Below, in pieces: positions 46,564 to 57,900 of a stretch of 64,000 nt of DNA. Source of the DNA: Podocnemis expansa. Taxonomy: Eukaryota; Chordata; Testudines; Podocnemididae. Numbering within the stretch: the stretch's first letter is position 1; each line of letters opens with the position of its first letter. A program made the position numbers and the translations under genes. The notes beneath the pieces were generated by a model, which saw only the letters and a program-made list of their open reading frames with translations, had not been told where the DNA came from and ran no database searches. The DNA lies in contig ML681998.1 in the NCBI GenBank assembly GCA_007922195.1, positions 13,369,921-13,433,920 of the forward strand, in the 5' to 3' direction.

Positions 46564-48599
46564 TACCTGTGGTCAATTTAATAGCCTAAATAACATTTGG
46601 CCTACTTTTGATCTCCTACCTACATCAGTGTAAGACCCAGCTACTATACTGCTTTCAGTAGACGTACCTCATTTGTAGACAGGTAAGCGAGAGAAAAAAT
46701 GGGCCTACTGCCTCCAGGCTTAATATCTTGATTCAGCTTTTCTGATGTAAACCATTTCCAACAATCAAAGTGAATTCTCAGCAGGTCTGCGTAAGAGGGA
46801 GGTAAATTTGGATTTAAAATGAGAAACATCCCTTGTAAGGCAAAAAGGGGTTTTGCAGGATTTAAGAGTGTGACCACCCAGGTGTGTAAGCCTCTGTACA
46901 CTTCTATTATACAAATAAATGTTCTGTTACATACCTAAGAATGAATGAGTTTCATTTTTCACAATGCTATTATACAATCAGCATTTGATATGTTGCCTAA
47001 TATTTGCTGGCGTCTCCTTCAGAGCCTAATAGATCCTGCTCCCTCTTCTGGTCAGAAATGTAATATGGAAATTGTTTCCTCCCCCTGACTCTGCTTTTTA
47101 ACAGGGGGAGTGTAACATGGGAAAGAAAGGTAAAATTCCTTTGGCAGCCTTCAGAGATGTAGTTCCATTCGATTACCGCATTAGCATTTATTTGCTCTGT
47201 ACTAAGGGCTTTCAGACTGGTGTCAAAGAGCCCAGAAAACAACCATCAACAATCTCTGTTCATCTCCCTACTTAATAGTGTATTTTTTCCTGGCGAAGAG
47301 TGGAGAATGAAAATCTGTCAGGCTTTCTGCATTTTTAAACCTCTCGTCTTTGTCAGCTCAATTTCACACAAAGAAAAGGGATAATGCAGAACTAAAAAAG
47401 GAAATCAGCAAAAATGGTATTCATCGGGAATAGGGGACTTGCCAAAATGTGTTCAGAACATGGCATACAAAAAAGACACACAAAAAAGGTTTGAGGTTTT
47501 CTTAGAAGAGGGTGATATGATTCCAAATAATTACTCTATTACTTCTAACCAGCCTCCACAATGTCATATCTGAGACATTCCAACAAATGTATTATGAATG
47601 TTTATAATAAAGTTGCATCTAAACACATGATAAGGGATGATACTATAAGCAAAGTCATCCCAACACGAAACAGGTTAAGATAATTTGCATTGAAAAGTAT
47701 ACTGTATTTTTTAGCTAGAACCATAACTGTCTGTACATGTGCTATTTTGTTTGCTAGTTAGGCAATTGCAGTTGAGAGAGAAATAACCCATTCATTAAAC
47801 AAACACTTCCACAATGTGCTCTTTTGGTAGAATTTCAGATTTGCATACAATGGTCTTTTCCAGTTCATGGTGTCTTACTCCTTGCTCACCTTTGGGTACA
47901 TACACAATTATACCCATTTAAGATGTAGATTTGTTTTCTTCTTTGCCTTCCCTCATCCTAAGCCTACAGTGGAAGACGGATCCATAGTAAGACACTCTTA
48001 AAAAGAAAAGGAGAAAAAAGTAGCAATTTCTCTCAGAACAACCACCACAATTCACAATGAAAAGAATCCTTCTTGTCATAACCCGCTGATTGAACTAAAG
48101 TTTCATTTTAAAGCTGCTATTTCTGAATCTACTATTAGAAGTAAATACGTAACATGTTTAAATATTAAACATTAGCATGCCTGTAAAGTTAAATTGCATT
48201 GCATTAGGGCTTTTCTATTGGGCTCCTATTGCCTACCTGGCTGGTGCCTCAAACTATGGGCCTGATCCTGCAATCTTTTATTCAAGTATGTTTCCAAACG
48301 AATACAAATTTACCTTAGTAAAATCTGAGGGAGTAGGACCTGTGATCAGGCAGAAATGCCTCTTTCCATGAAAATAACCCTGTCTGCAAGTATATTTTAC
48401 AGTTTCTACCAGGCGAGAAGTCCTTTCAACTCTTGGGCACATAGATTAAGCTTGCTTTTAAAAGAATTGTGCTAAAGGCATAGTGAACCGCTGCTGCTGT
48501 CTAAAAACCATGTCATAATAAGAGACTGGAATTCTTCTCTTATTGAAGCAGTTACTCATTGAAGACCTCTTCATTATCTAAGAGATAAGCAGGAAAAAT
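46564..48599. other. no gene recognised
   Basis: No coding exon supported. 'gggcctgatcctgcaatc' at 48258 resembles an old dispersed repeat. Confidence 0.35.
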
Positions 48600-48707
48600 T
48601 TAATAAATATTTTACCCATTGCATCAAAAATAAATATCATTTATAAAACATCCAGTATTGTATGCTTCTCATCATCATACAGTGTATAGAAATGTGTCCA
48701 ATACAGA

Positions 48708-48715
48708 TATTTACA
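48708..48715 (-). promoter_or_regulatory. Pumilio-type element UGUAAAUA
   Basis: The minus strand reads TGTAAATA, a consensus PUM-binding octamer, inside the probable GDF6 3' UTR. A match of this length can occur by chance in AT-rich DNA. Confidence 0.3.
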
Positions 48716-49395
48716 AACATGCATCTGAATCTTTCCATTTAATGCATTCTCCCAGTTACATTAAAGTTCTATAAAATTATAATGTAGCTTCTCTCATAAT
48801 TATAACATCAATGCATATTAAAGAAACTGAAGATCTTATGATAATACAGAAGGGTTTCAAGTAGGAAGAATGGCTTTGAAGATTATAGACGTAAGTGGTG
48901 TTTATTCCAACCTAACCCTACATCATTTTAGAATTGGAGCCCACATTTAAAGGAGAGGAAATTGTTGTTATTTAACCAAATAACAGAACATATAAAAAGC
49001 AAGCTGACTTTTTGAAAAATAAAAAAGTTTAATAGTACAGTAATAGTTGTAGTATTGTCCAGTAAAAGTGTACTGTAAAATTGCTCTGAATATTAATTTA
49101 CCTCAGATAACTTTAGAGTTGTAAATACTTGCATTATAGTGAGGTAGACAGTAACAAAAAAATCTCCATTATTGACACAGAATTCAAATCTTGTAATAAT
49201 ATTTTAAGGAAATGATATCTTTAAGGAAGAATGAAATATTTGATTAATGCTTAACTCTGTACAACTCAAATATAAACTTTAAAAAATATTAAAAATTATA
49301 ACATTTTGAGTGCATATAATGTTTTGTACACTTAAAAAAGGAATGCGTGTTGTTCACCACCATTTTGCACTTTTCAGTCTGTTTAAATAAACAAA

Positions 49396-49403
49396 TATTT
49401 ACA
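49396..49403 (-). promoter_or_regulatory. Pumilio-type element UGUAAAUA
   Basis: Second TGTAAATA on the minus strand, about 1.4 kb downstream of the GDF6 stop codon and upstream of the first AATAAA candidates. Confidence 0.3.
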
Positions 49404-49474
49404 GCTTTAATATGAACAACAGTGCATCCAAAGCAAAATGTGCATTTTAAATTATTGCTCCTGGTCGACTCTTC

Positions 49475-49530
49475 TTTATTATTATTATTAACATTTTATA
49501 TTATTTATTATTATTATTATTACTCATCTT
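49475..49530. repeat. ATT/AAT microsatellite
   Basis: Interrupted (TTA/ATT)n run of about 50 bases; on the minus strand it supplies two AATAAA hexamers. Confidence 0.8.
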
Positions 49531-50777
49531 TTTTTCACCAGTTTGTAGCTTTGTGAAACCAGATACGCTAACAGCGCTAGAAATAGGGAGGGGGGTCTAA
49601 ATCTACAAACGTAATAGTGAAAAACAAAAATGGTTTAGGCATGTTGAGAAGTGCACTTTCCTTAGGTAAAGCCATGTTTCAGACTAAAGGTAGGAAGGAA
49701 ACAAAAACTTTTTTTTTTAAATCTATTTCCAGCACAATATTTCCATATAATACTGTTGCAGGTTGATAGAGTTACCTATGGGATTTGTTCATTGAACAGT
49801 TGCAGACTTTTCTTGAAATTAAAAGGAACTTCCGTTCCAAAGCCCTCCTGTTTGTGCTTTCTGTAACACTTTGCTCTTTTCACAGTTTTTCATTAGTAAG
49901 TCTTAAAATATAACCTAAGCGGTAATTACTATCTGGAACGATTTCTTTTTGGAGGGGGGAGGGGGCCGTAGGCTATTTCTGGCTGGTAATTTTGCAGGAA
50001 TGTGAAAGAGAGAGGGCAGAAATGAAATAACCCCTTTTTAGGGAAACTTCAGAGCCAGGAGTCATTCTGCTCTCTGGCTCTGATTGTTTTGTACTTGGTA
50101 AATTGCCTTCGCCCTTGAAGGAGGCACAGATCACCAGATAACTCTACAGGGAAAGTCCTTGGAATCAAAGCTTTATTGGGGACTCTTTTCCTCCTCTGCT
50201 TGCTCCTTCCATGACTCTCTGCATGGCAACCCACGAAAAGAGTCGTGCCTATTGCTTTCCCTAATGGGCTCAGTTTGAACAGGTGTCTGTCGCTGCATCT
50301 TGCACACACTGGGAGTGGTGGGGAGATCAACAGAGAAGGTGCAGCAATGTAATCCAGAGGTGATCTGGGTGGCGCTGGGTGCGTCCCCATCAGATCCGAA
50401 GAAGGCTTTTGCAAAAATGTCCGGCCTGATCGTGCCTCCAGTCCCACCTGGTCCTTCCAAGGTGAGGGAAGGCCCGAGTCTCCTCCCTGTGTGCAAAGCA
50501 GGCTCTGGAGGGTGGGAAGCTTTCTCCTGAAGACGGAGCCGTGGCTGGGCCAGGCTGGGTCACACAGGAGGCAGGAAGGTGCTCCCCAGCCGGCGTCTCC
50601 TCTGTAAAGTGGCGATTCCCAAGGCGCGCTTGGCCAGCCAGGGCACAGGGCCGGCGACTGCTTTTAAGGCTGCTTTCCAAGGCGTCCAGGGATACGGAGA
50701 CGCAGGCCCCTCGATGCCCACAGAGCACACAGCCCGCCAGGCGGAGACGCCCGCAGGAGCACCCGGCCTCCGGCCTG

Positions 50778-51228
50778 CTACCTGCAGCCGCACGACTCCA
50801 CCACCATGTCCTCGTACTGCTTGTAGACCACGTTGTTGCCCGCGTCGATGTAGAGGATGCTGATGGGGGTGAGCTTGGTGGGCACGCAGCAGCTGGGCGG
50901 CGTGGAGCCGGGGTCCATGGAGTTCATGAGGGTCTGGATGATGGCGTGGTTGGTGGGCTCCAGGTGGGAGCGCAGGGGGAAGTCGCACACCCCCTCGCAG
51001 TGGTGGGCCTCGTACTCCAGCGGGGCGATGATCCAGTCGTCCCAGCCCAGCTCCTTGAAGTTCACGTGCAGCGGCTTCTTGCTGCAGCGCAGCCGGGACT
51101 TCTTCCCGTGCCGCTTGCCGTGCCGCGGCCCCGACGCCGTCCTCCGACGCCGCCCGGCCTGCGGCGCGCCGCCCGCCCGCAGCTCGCCGAAGAGGCTCCT
51201 CCGCCGCGAGCGCGTGAAGACCACCAGC
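50778..51228 (-). CDS. GDF6: GDF6 exon 2, 3' part (mature ligand)
   Basis: Encodes 149 visible residues ending at a TAG stop (50778-50780). They start in the propeptide ([11 protein letters not shown]), pass a furin site RRRR (residues 26-29) and give a 120-residue mature domain (50781-51140). It is basic at first ([11 protein letters not shown]), then has the cystine-knot fold: Cys48, 77, 81, 113, 114, 146 and 148, with [20 protein letters not shown] and a VVESCGCR end. Identity with GDF6 rather than GDF5 or GDF7 rests on the [15 protein letters not shown] and [16 protein letters not shown] stretches. GDF6 is a secreted, disulphide-linked dimer that signals through BMP receptors to SMAD1/5/8 and patterns joints, eye and skull. 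Residue 75 is His where I recall Tyr in other GDF6 proteins. The 5' part of the exon lies in the adjoining N gap. Confidence 0.95.
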
Positions 51229-51628
51229 NNNNNNNNNNNNNNNNNNNNNNNNNNNNNNNNNNNNNNNNNNNNNNNNNNNNNNNNNNNNNNNNNNNNNNNN
51301 NNNNNNNNNNNNNNNNNNNNNNNNNNNNNNNNNNNNNNNNNNNNNNNNNNNNNNNNNNNNNNNNNNNNNNNNNNNNNNNNNNNNNNNNNNNNNNNNNNNN
51401 NNNNNNNNNNNNNNNNNNNNNNNNNNNNNNNNNNNNNNNNNNNNNNNNNNNNNNNNNNNNNNNNNNNNNNNNNNNNNNNNNNNNNNNNNNNNNNNNNNNN
51501 NNNNNNNNNNNNNNNNNNNNNNNNNNNNNNNNNNNNNNNNNNNNNNNNNNNNNNNNNNNNNNNNNNNNNNNNNNNNNNNNNNNNNNNNNNNNNNNNNNNN
51601 NNNNNNNNNNNNNNNNNNNNNNNNNNNN
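51229..51628. other. assembly gap (400 N)
   Basis: Unbroken N run. By position it must contain the GDF6 intron acceptor and the missing 5' part of exon 2. The round length of 400 may be a placeholder. Confidence 0.98.
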
Positions 51629-51633
51629 TTGGG

Positions 51634-52570
51634 GTGCTCATTAATTCCGCCCAACACTGTTACTAGCTGACAGCTGCCGGGCGGTTGGAAATGTAGGGGT
51701 GTAGGGATGAGATAGTGGGATGCTCGCTAATTTGGTGTAACACTAGCTGACAACTGGGGGGGTGGGGAAATTAGGTGTGGGCTAGTGGGAGTGCTCACTA
51801 ATTCGGTGTAACGCTGTTACTAGCTGACAACTGGGGGTGTTGGGAAATTAGGGGGTGTGGGGATGGTGTAGGGGGTATTGGGGTGCTCATTAATTCAGTA
51901 TAACACTGTTTACTAGCTGAGAGCTGCGAGTGTTGAAATTTAGGGGGTGTAGGGATGCTCACTGATTTGGTATAACACTAGCTGACAACTGGGGAGTGTG
52001 GGGAAATTAGGGGGTGGAGGGCTATTAGCGGTGCTCACTAATTCGGTGTAACACTTACTAGCTGACAACTGGAGGTGTTGGGAAGTTCACAGGGCTGTAG
52101 GGGAAGGTGTAGGGGATATTGAGGTGCTTACTAATTTGGTGTAACTGTTACTAGCTGACAACTAGGGGTGTTGGGAAATTCAGGGGGTCTAGGGATGCTC
52201 TCTAAATTGATCTAGCTGACAACTGGGGCTGTGGGGAAATTAGGGCGTGTGAGAAAGGTGTAAGGGATATAGGGGGTGCTCATTAATTCCGCGTGACATT
52301 TACTAGCTGACAGCTGCGGGGTGTTGGGAAATTCAGGAGGTGTAAGGATGCTCACTAATTTGGTATAACACTAGCTGACAACTGGGGGGTGTTGGGAAAT
52401 TTGGGGGTGTAGGGGAAGGTGCATGGTGCTATTGGGGATGCTCACTAATTTCGTATAACACCTACTAGCTGACAACTGGGGGTGTGGGGAAATTCAGGGG
52501 TGTGGGGGTATTGGGGGTGCTCACTAATTTGGTATAACACTTACTAACTGACAAGTGGGGGGTGTGGGAA
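51634..52570. repeat. VNTR-like tandem array, 12 degenerate units
   Basis: Each unit starts with 'tgctcactaattyggt' and contains 'ctagctgacaactgggggtg'. Unit starts lie near 51634, 51721, 51791, 51893, 51955, 52031, 52134, 52196, 52276, 52349, 52439 and 52518, so lengths vary between about 62 and 103 bp because a 'gggtgt' segment expands and contracts. The array runs directly into the N gap, so its full length is unknown. Confidence 0.9.
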
Positions 52571-53884
52571 GTTCAGGGGGTGCTGGGGAAAGCCCTGCTC
52601 CCTCCTCAGGGAAATCAGCCTGTGCCCTCTCCCGCTTTCCCTCCAGCGGGATGTGTGGGTGGGACCCGCTGCTTGGCTCTGGGGTGAGATTCACCCCCAC
52701 ACCCCCGCCCTGTCTCCACCAGGCGAAGCTGCTTCTAAACCGGCTCCGGAGCCAGGGCGGGTCAATGGACTTTTATTTCCTCATCCCTCCGGTTGCGGGG
52801 TGCAGGGATTTCCCTAGCACCCCTCCACACACACCCCTTACACCCCCGGGTGTCAGCTAGTGCCATTGTTATACCGATTCAGTGGTGGGGGGGACCAGTG
52901 GCGGGTGCCTGGCCCCGGAGCCTGACAGTCTTTTTGTCACGTTTGCCAGGACGGCCAGCGGGCAAAGCAAAGCAGAGGCCCGGACCCGCCGGCCAGTGAA
53001 AGGTTTAGGGCCCGGCCCGGCTGCCGGGGATTTCCACAGTAAAAGTGTGGCTGAGCCGGTGCCCGGCAGCCTGCCCGCGCGGCTTGAACCGGAGCCGGAG
53101 CGCTGGGCTGCGGAAACGCACAGACGGCCCCCGGCTATGTCTTGATTTCAAAGGGCGTTGCGATCCTAAGCACTGCAGTATATTTCCCAACCTAAGGTCT
53201 AGCTGAGAAGTCTGCGAGGGAGGAGGGGGATGATTTATGGCAGCCAAGACCTTCAGACTCGCCAAAGCGATGTAAAAATCAATACGGATTAACAGAGAGC
53301 AACAAAGTCGCTCTGCATTGGCTGCCCTTTTTCCAGCAATGCACAGCATGAGCGAAGTTCAGCCGGAGTCGCTTTGCTCCAACAGGGACACAATGCCCCA
53401 GCGATGGGCAACCAGCAACATTCATGGAAAGATCCCAGCTTTTGCAAAAGGAGCCCCCTTAGCGAGCCGGCCTGAGCCCTTTTCCTACAAAACGATGGGA
53501 ATGGTTTGGCTGTAGCTGAATTACACCTTCACCAGGCTTCTTTCAGCCCCCTAGAAAATGTTTCTGAGGAGTCTGCCGCCTTTTTTCGGGGCACGACTGT
53601 ACTTTCACAGGTGGGGGGCAACGACCTGTTTTCTTTCCTTGAGAAATGTGCATCCCATAGATCGGTCCTGGAAATCAGGTATATATTTCTGCTATTTCTG
53701 CCCCTACCGAAGATGAAAGACAACTAAGACAGGAGTGAAAGGGAGTCACAAAAGAGTTAAATCGTTTTTAAAAAGTACATAGGTGGAATATTTTGCCGAA
53801 CTAGATGACCAAAGGATTGTAGGGGGGTGGACTGCCCTGAGTAAATGACTTTAGCTTCCATCCAGCTGCCACTGAAATCAATGC

Positions 53885-54060
53885 AAACAAGGCAAGTCGT
53901 GCCCTGCGGCACCTTAACTACCACATTTCCTAGGGCATAAGCTTTCCTGGGCTGCAACCCACTTCATCAGATGCAAGGAAATGAGTTGCAGCTCAGGAAA
54001 GCTTATGCCAGCAGAAATTGTTAGTTAAGGTGCCACAGGCTTCTCCTTGGTTGTGCTGAA
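53885..54060 (-). mobile_element. palindromic retroposon, copy 6 (divergent subfamily)
   Basis: The left arm 'ctgcggcaccttaacta' and 'gcataagctttcctgggctg' mirror the right arm 'caggaaagcttatgcc' and 'gttagttaaggtgccacagg'; the loop is 'cccacttcatcagatgca'. This version has the 'agcataagctttcgtggg' type of arm that I associate with turtle repeats. 'gctgaatacagact' follows the right arm, the end that heads the other copies on the minus strand. Confidence 0.75.
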
Positions 54061-54671
54061 TACAGACTGAACTCAGTGGTGAAATCTCCCCCTGGCTGCC
54101 CATTCATTTCAAGGGTTTTCCAAAAACATCTCACCCTTTCCTGGCGCCAGGCAATTTGGGATGCCGGCCTATAATCCCGCAGTAGACTCCTCTAAACCAG
54201 GTCCAAGGAGGAAGGAAGAGTGCCTCTTCTACCACCAAGATTAACCAGAACTACTTAACTCACACTGACAAACAGCCCCAGCTCAAGCAGTCAACCCTGC
54301 CTCAGAGGCAAACCTAATTCAGTGGGACCTACACATTAATTCACGACCACAGAGCCTACAAACCAAGGTGACAACAACAGCTGTTAAAACAATCTGTTTA
54401 AAATAAACGTGAAATATAGCAAGTGCTGCCTACATCCATTAAATGACCCTCACCCATCGCCGGGGCTGTTCCATGTCGGGAAGTGATCGGGATTGGGCCT
54501 ATCAGCCAGGGCGCTGGAAGGAGGCAAAATGTTTGTTTGCTCCCCTCAAACGCCTCTGCTATTCTAGAGGCTGAGGAGGATTTTTCAAGACTGTTCCTCA
54601 GAAACAAGTTTGGGATGGGGTCCCCCTTCTTTACAGCGGCCATCATTTGTGTCTCTGCTCTTTCCCCCATT

Positions 54672-54960
54672 TAGGGTCACCAGATGTCAGGTAGGAGGAG
54701 GACATGGCCTCCTTTTTACCTTCCCGGCCTCCGTGGGGCAGCCCTTTTAAAAATACATGATTTTGTCTGGCTTTTTACTCACAGGGATTAAAGGATGCTG
54801 GAAGGCTGTGGAATACCTTATTTTTAGGCGGAAGCGCTCCAGGGTCCCCTAAAAACAAGAATATTACATTTCCACTACATATTCTCCTCCTGTCCTCCAA
54901 TGTCCTCCTTTTCCTACTTCCCTATCCTCCTTTCCAGGCTTTGCTGTCTGGTAACTACCC
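54672..54960. mobile_element. decayed DNA transposon (hAT-type ends)
   Basis: Left end TAGGGTCACCAGATGTC and right end GCTGTCTGGTAACTACCC are roughly inverted. The interior has 'tgtcctcc' repeats and no ORF. Confidence 0.45.
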
Positions 54961-57900
54961 GCACTGGGCTTGATCCAGCCCTTCCCCCGTTGCTAGTACC
55001 CCCAAGTCTCCTCTGAGGACTTCAGTGGCGGGGGGGAGAAGGGGGTTTCTGAGCGCACAAGGACGGCAGGATGGAGGGGCTCTGCGTCAGTTCAACACCT
55101 TTCCCTCGAGGGGGACTCCGGGGGGAGCACGGAGGGTGGCAGGAGAAGATGCACCTCCCAGCAGCAGGACTGGGGGCTTTTCAACCAACGTCCTGCCCCC
55201 CCCATTTCACTGCCCCTCTCCAGAGCCCTGCACTCAGCCCTCACCACTTCTCGCTGCAGCTGGAAAAGGGGGCTGAGCTGCCTGCCTCCTCCACCTGCCC
55301 CCTTCCCCCTCCCTCGTTTTCCTTGGGAATGGCTTTTGCAAACCACAATGTTCAGCTGGGGGCGGAGGGCGATCCCAGCTGGAGGCTGTAATTGCGGAGC
55401 CGAGTGTCGGTGGCGCAGGGCGAGGGCAACAGGAGCTCGGGGGCCGCAGCCCTCCTCCCCATAGCCGTCTGGACGGCCAGGGGCCTCCCTACCTCTTCCC
55501 CGGCCTCCCTCTCCGAGCACGGATCGTCCCCTCCTTGTCCTGCCTGGCCGGGCTCTTGGATCTGATCTGCCCCTTCTCCTCTCTCGGGACGGGGGTGGGG
55601 GGATTGCAGCTGAAGCCAGGTATGTTTTGAAGCTAGGGCTCTGGATCCCCCTGGGTCCCCATGGTCCCTTCAGATGCCAGAAGCTCCCCCGCTTGTTCAC
55701 CCCCAAAACAGGGCTATTCAGGATCTGCCCCTCAGCCTGTCCACCTGCCCCTGCCAGGGACAGCCAGGATAGCGCTGCCCCCCCCCCCCTTTTGAGCCAC
55801 AATCGAGATCCCGAAAGAGACTCGCTTCCCAGGGGCTTGGGCAGGGGGAGGGAGACGCTGCTCCGTTTCCACGGGAGGCCAAGTGAAAGCGAAGTGTGGC
55901 TGATTTTGATCAGTGGGGCCGGACTTCGGTGGCTCCAGGATGGCTCGGGGAGATTTATGGGGGCACATGTCAGGCGGGTCTTTAAACGGCCCCGAGGGGC
56001 AGAGCTAGGACCTAAGCGGTGCTGGGGGGGCAAATGCGGAGTAGCGAGTCCCCCGGGAGACCGTAGGGTCGAAAACGGCGCTGGGAGGCTGGCACTTGTC
56101 TGACCCCCTGTGTCTATCCCGCGGTTAGTCTCCGCTTTTCCCTGCGGCTGAGGAGGTAATTCAACTCCTCCAGCGACCGGGAGCCAGCTAGGTGTGGATT
56201 TAAAACAAAACCGCCTGGCTCTGCCCAGCTTTGGCTTCAGGGAGCGAAATGGTCCGGGCGGCTAAGAAGATTTCAAAGGGGAGCCACCGCCCCGCCTTGC
56301 TGCGGGCCAGAAATTGTTCAGTCAAAAATCTTTCAGCGATTAATAAATTTGCCAGCACGCCTTACTCCATCCAAGGGGCAACCAGAGCGGTTGTTTCAAA
56401 TCAGCGGCTTTGAATCCGATCAGATAAATGCGGTCTGTTCGCTCCTGCAACTTAATAATTACAGATGAAGACATAATCCTAAACCACCTTGGCTTGTTCC
56501 CAGTGCAAACAGTCAAGAAGGTGGGAAAAGCAGAGGAGCGAGGGAAGAGAGAGGAAACCTACTAAATAAAGGTCTAGAAATCCGAGAAAGATGGAGCCTT
56601 TTCTAGACTCTTTAAGCCAATTCGTTTTCCATGCTACAGCGCAAACACAGGAACAGTGGAAACAGCCCTTGCGGTGGGATCCTACGGTGTTTCTGGGCTT
56701 TTCTTATTTTCCTGGAAATCAAACAAATGGATTGGGTGAAATCTGTGTCGTCAAACACCACAGACAATATCTGCCCCTTCTGGGATTAGCTTGACACTTC
56801 GGAGGGCTCAACAAATGTGTTTCCAAAGCGCACAAACGACTGTGGGAAACGCTGAATTATAGAAAATACCCCAGGGAAAGCTCAGCCTCCAGGTATCTTT
56901 TGTGTGTAATTTAAAAAGGACATTAATGCTCGTGCTCTCTCATTATTATTTCGAATTTCCTTTGTTAGTTTTCCAACTAGAGCTCAAATATTTGGGGTGG
57001 GGAAGGAGACAGATGTATCTGAATTTAAGCAGGTGGAGGGGAAAGACACCCCAGATGGAGAACCGGGCCCTTTCAAAGGTGCATTGGGAATTTAATAGGA
57101 CTATTAGCCTGCTTTGCCTTGCAGACAATTTCGCTTAAGCCACCATCGCTATAATGCAAGAGACAGTGAGAGAAATGCTAGGCAGTAAATTGTGCTGAGA
57201 GCCTCGGGCTATGAATATTTCCTTCTCTCTGCGGTTTACCATCTCCAGGGTTAAATTCATTATTTGGACGGGATGTTTCCTTTAATTCCCCTGCTTCCGA
57301 GCTTCACTTTCCAGCAGGCAGACCCGCCAAGGAAAGCCTGGGATTTCTGAAGGCTACACGGGTTTCCCTTTCCATGGCAGATCAGGTACTGGGCGCCCGG
57401 CCAATTCATTAGGGCTCACATCTTAACTTCCCATCACTGCAAATTATACCCAACCACAGTCGAGAGGCAGTTTCTCTTTCAAGAGGTATTTAAACGCAAA
57501 GCAAGAGCACAGTTGCAGCTTAAAGACCATTTAAAGACGCTCCTTCAGCAATAAGCTGAAAGTTAAAGCCCGGATTCTCGGTAATGGTGACAGGCTGGCC
57601 ACACTGCCTGCACCCTTGACAACTCTTTCTTGGCCGGCCTGATGGGGGCTAGTGAATAAAGAGCCTGGCTCTTCATGGGTGGCATATCTCCGCCTGAATT
57701 TCCCCTCTCCCAGCGCCTTGCCCTGGCTTTTTATTACCCGGTGTGAGTAGATTTACACAGTCATCCGCTCCCTGGCAGGTAACTTCTTGCTCTCTCCATA
57801 ACCCTGCAAACTCGGACAGCTTACAGAGTGCCTTTCTTACAGCCCACAGCTGGACTGCGTTTCTTTTCTTGATCATTTTCTTCACTGAATCTGGGTTTGA

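Larger units (their letters stand above)
48600..50777 (-). other. GDF6: probable GDF6 3' untranslated region
   Basis: AT-rich, repeat-poor sequence immediately downstream of the GDF6 stop codon. Minus-strand AATAAA hexamers occur at 49475-49480 and 49504-49509 (inside an ATT microsatellite) and an ATTAAA at 48599-48604, so the true polyadenylation site cannot be fixed. The extent is an estimate based on the roughly 2 kb 3' UTR I recall for mammalian GDF6. Confidence 0.45.

Noticed and set aside
49475..49509. Definite GDF6 polyadenylation site
   Set aside because: The AATAAA hexamers fall in an ATT microsatellite and would occur there by chance, so they are listed only as candidates.
50541..51644. 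Long plus-strand frame of 367 codons across the gap, and other frames containing runs of X
   Set aside because: They exist only because N cannot encode a stop and because the GC-rich GDF6 exon lacks stops in other frames. The minus frame with the cystine-knot domain is the real one.
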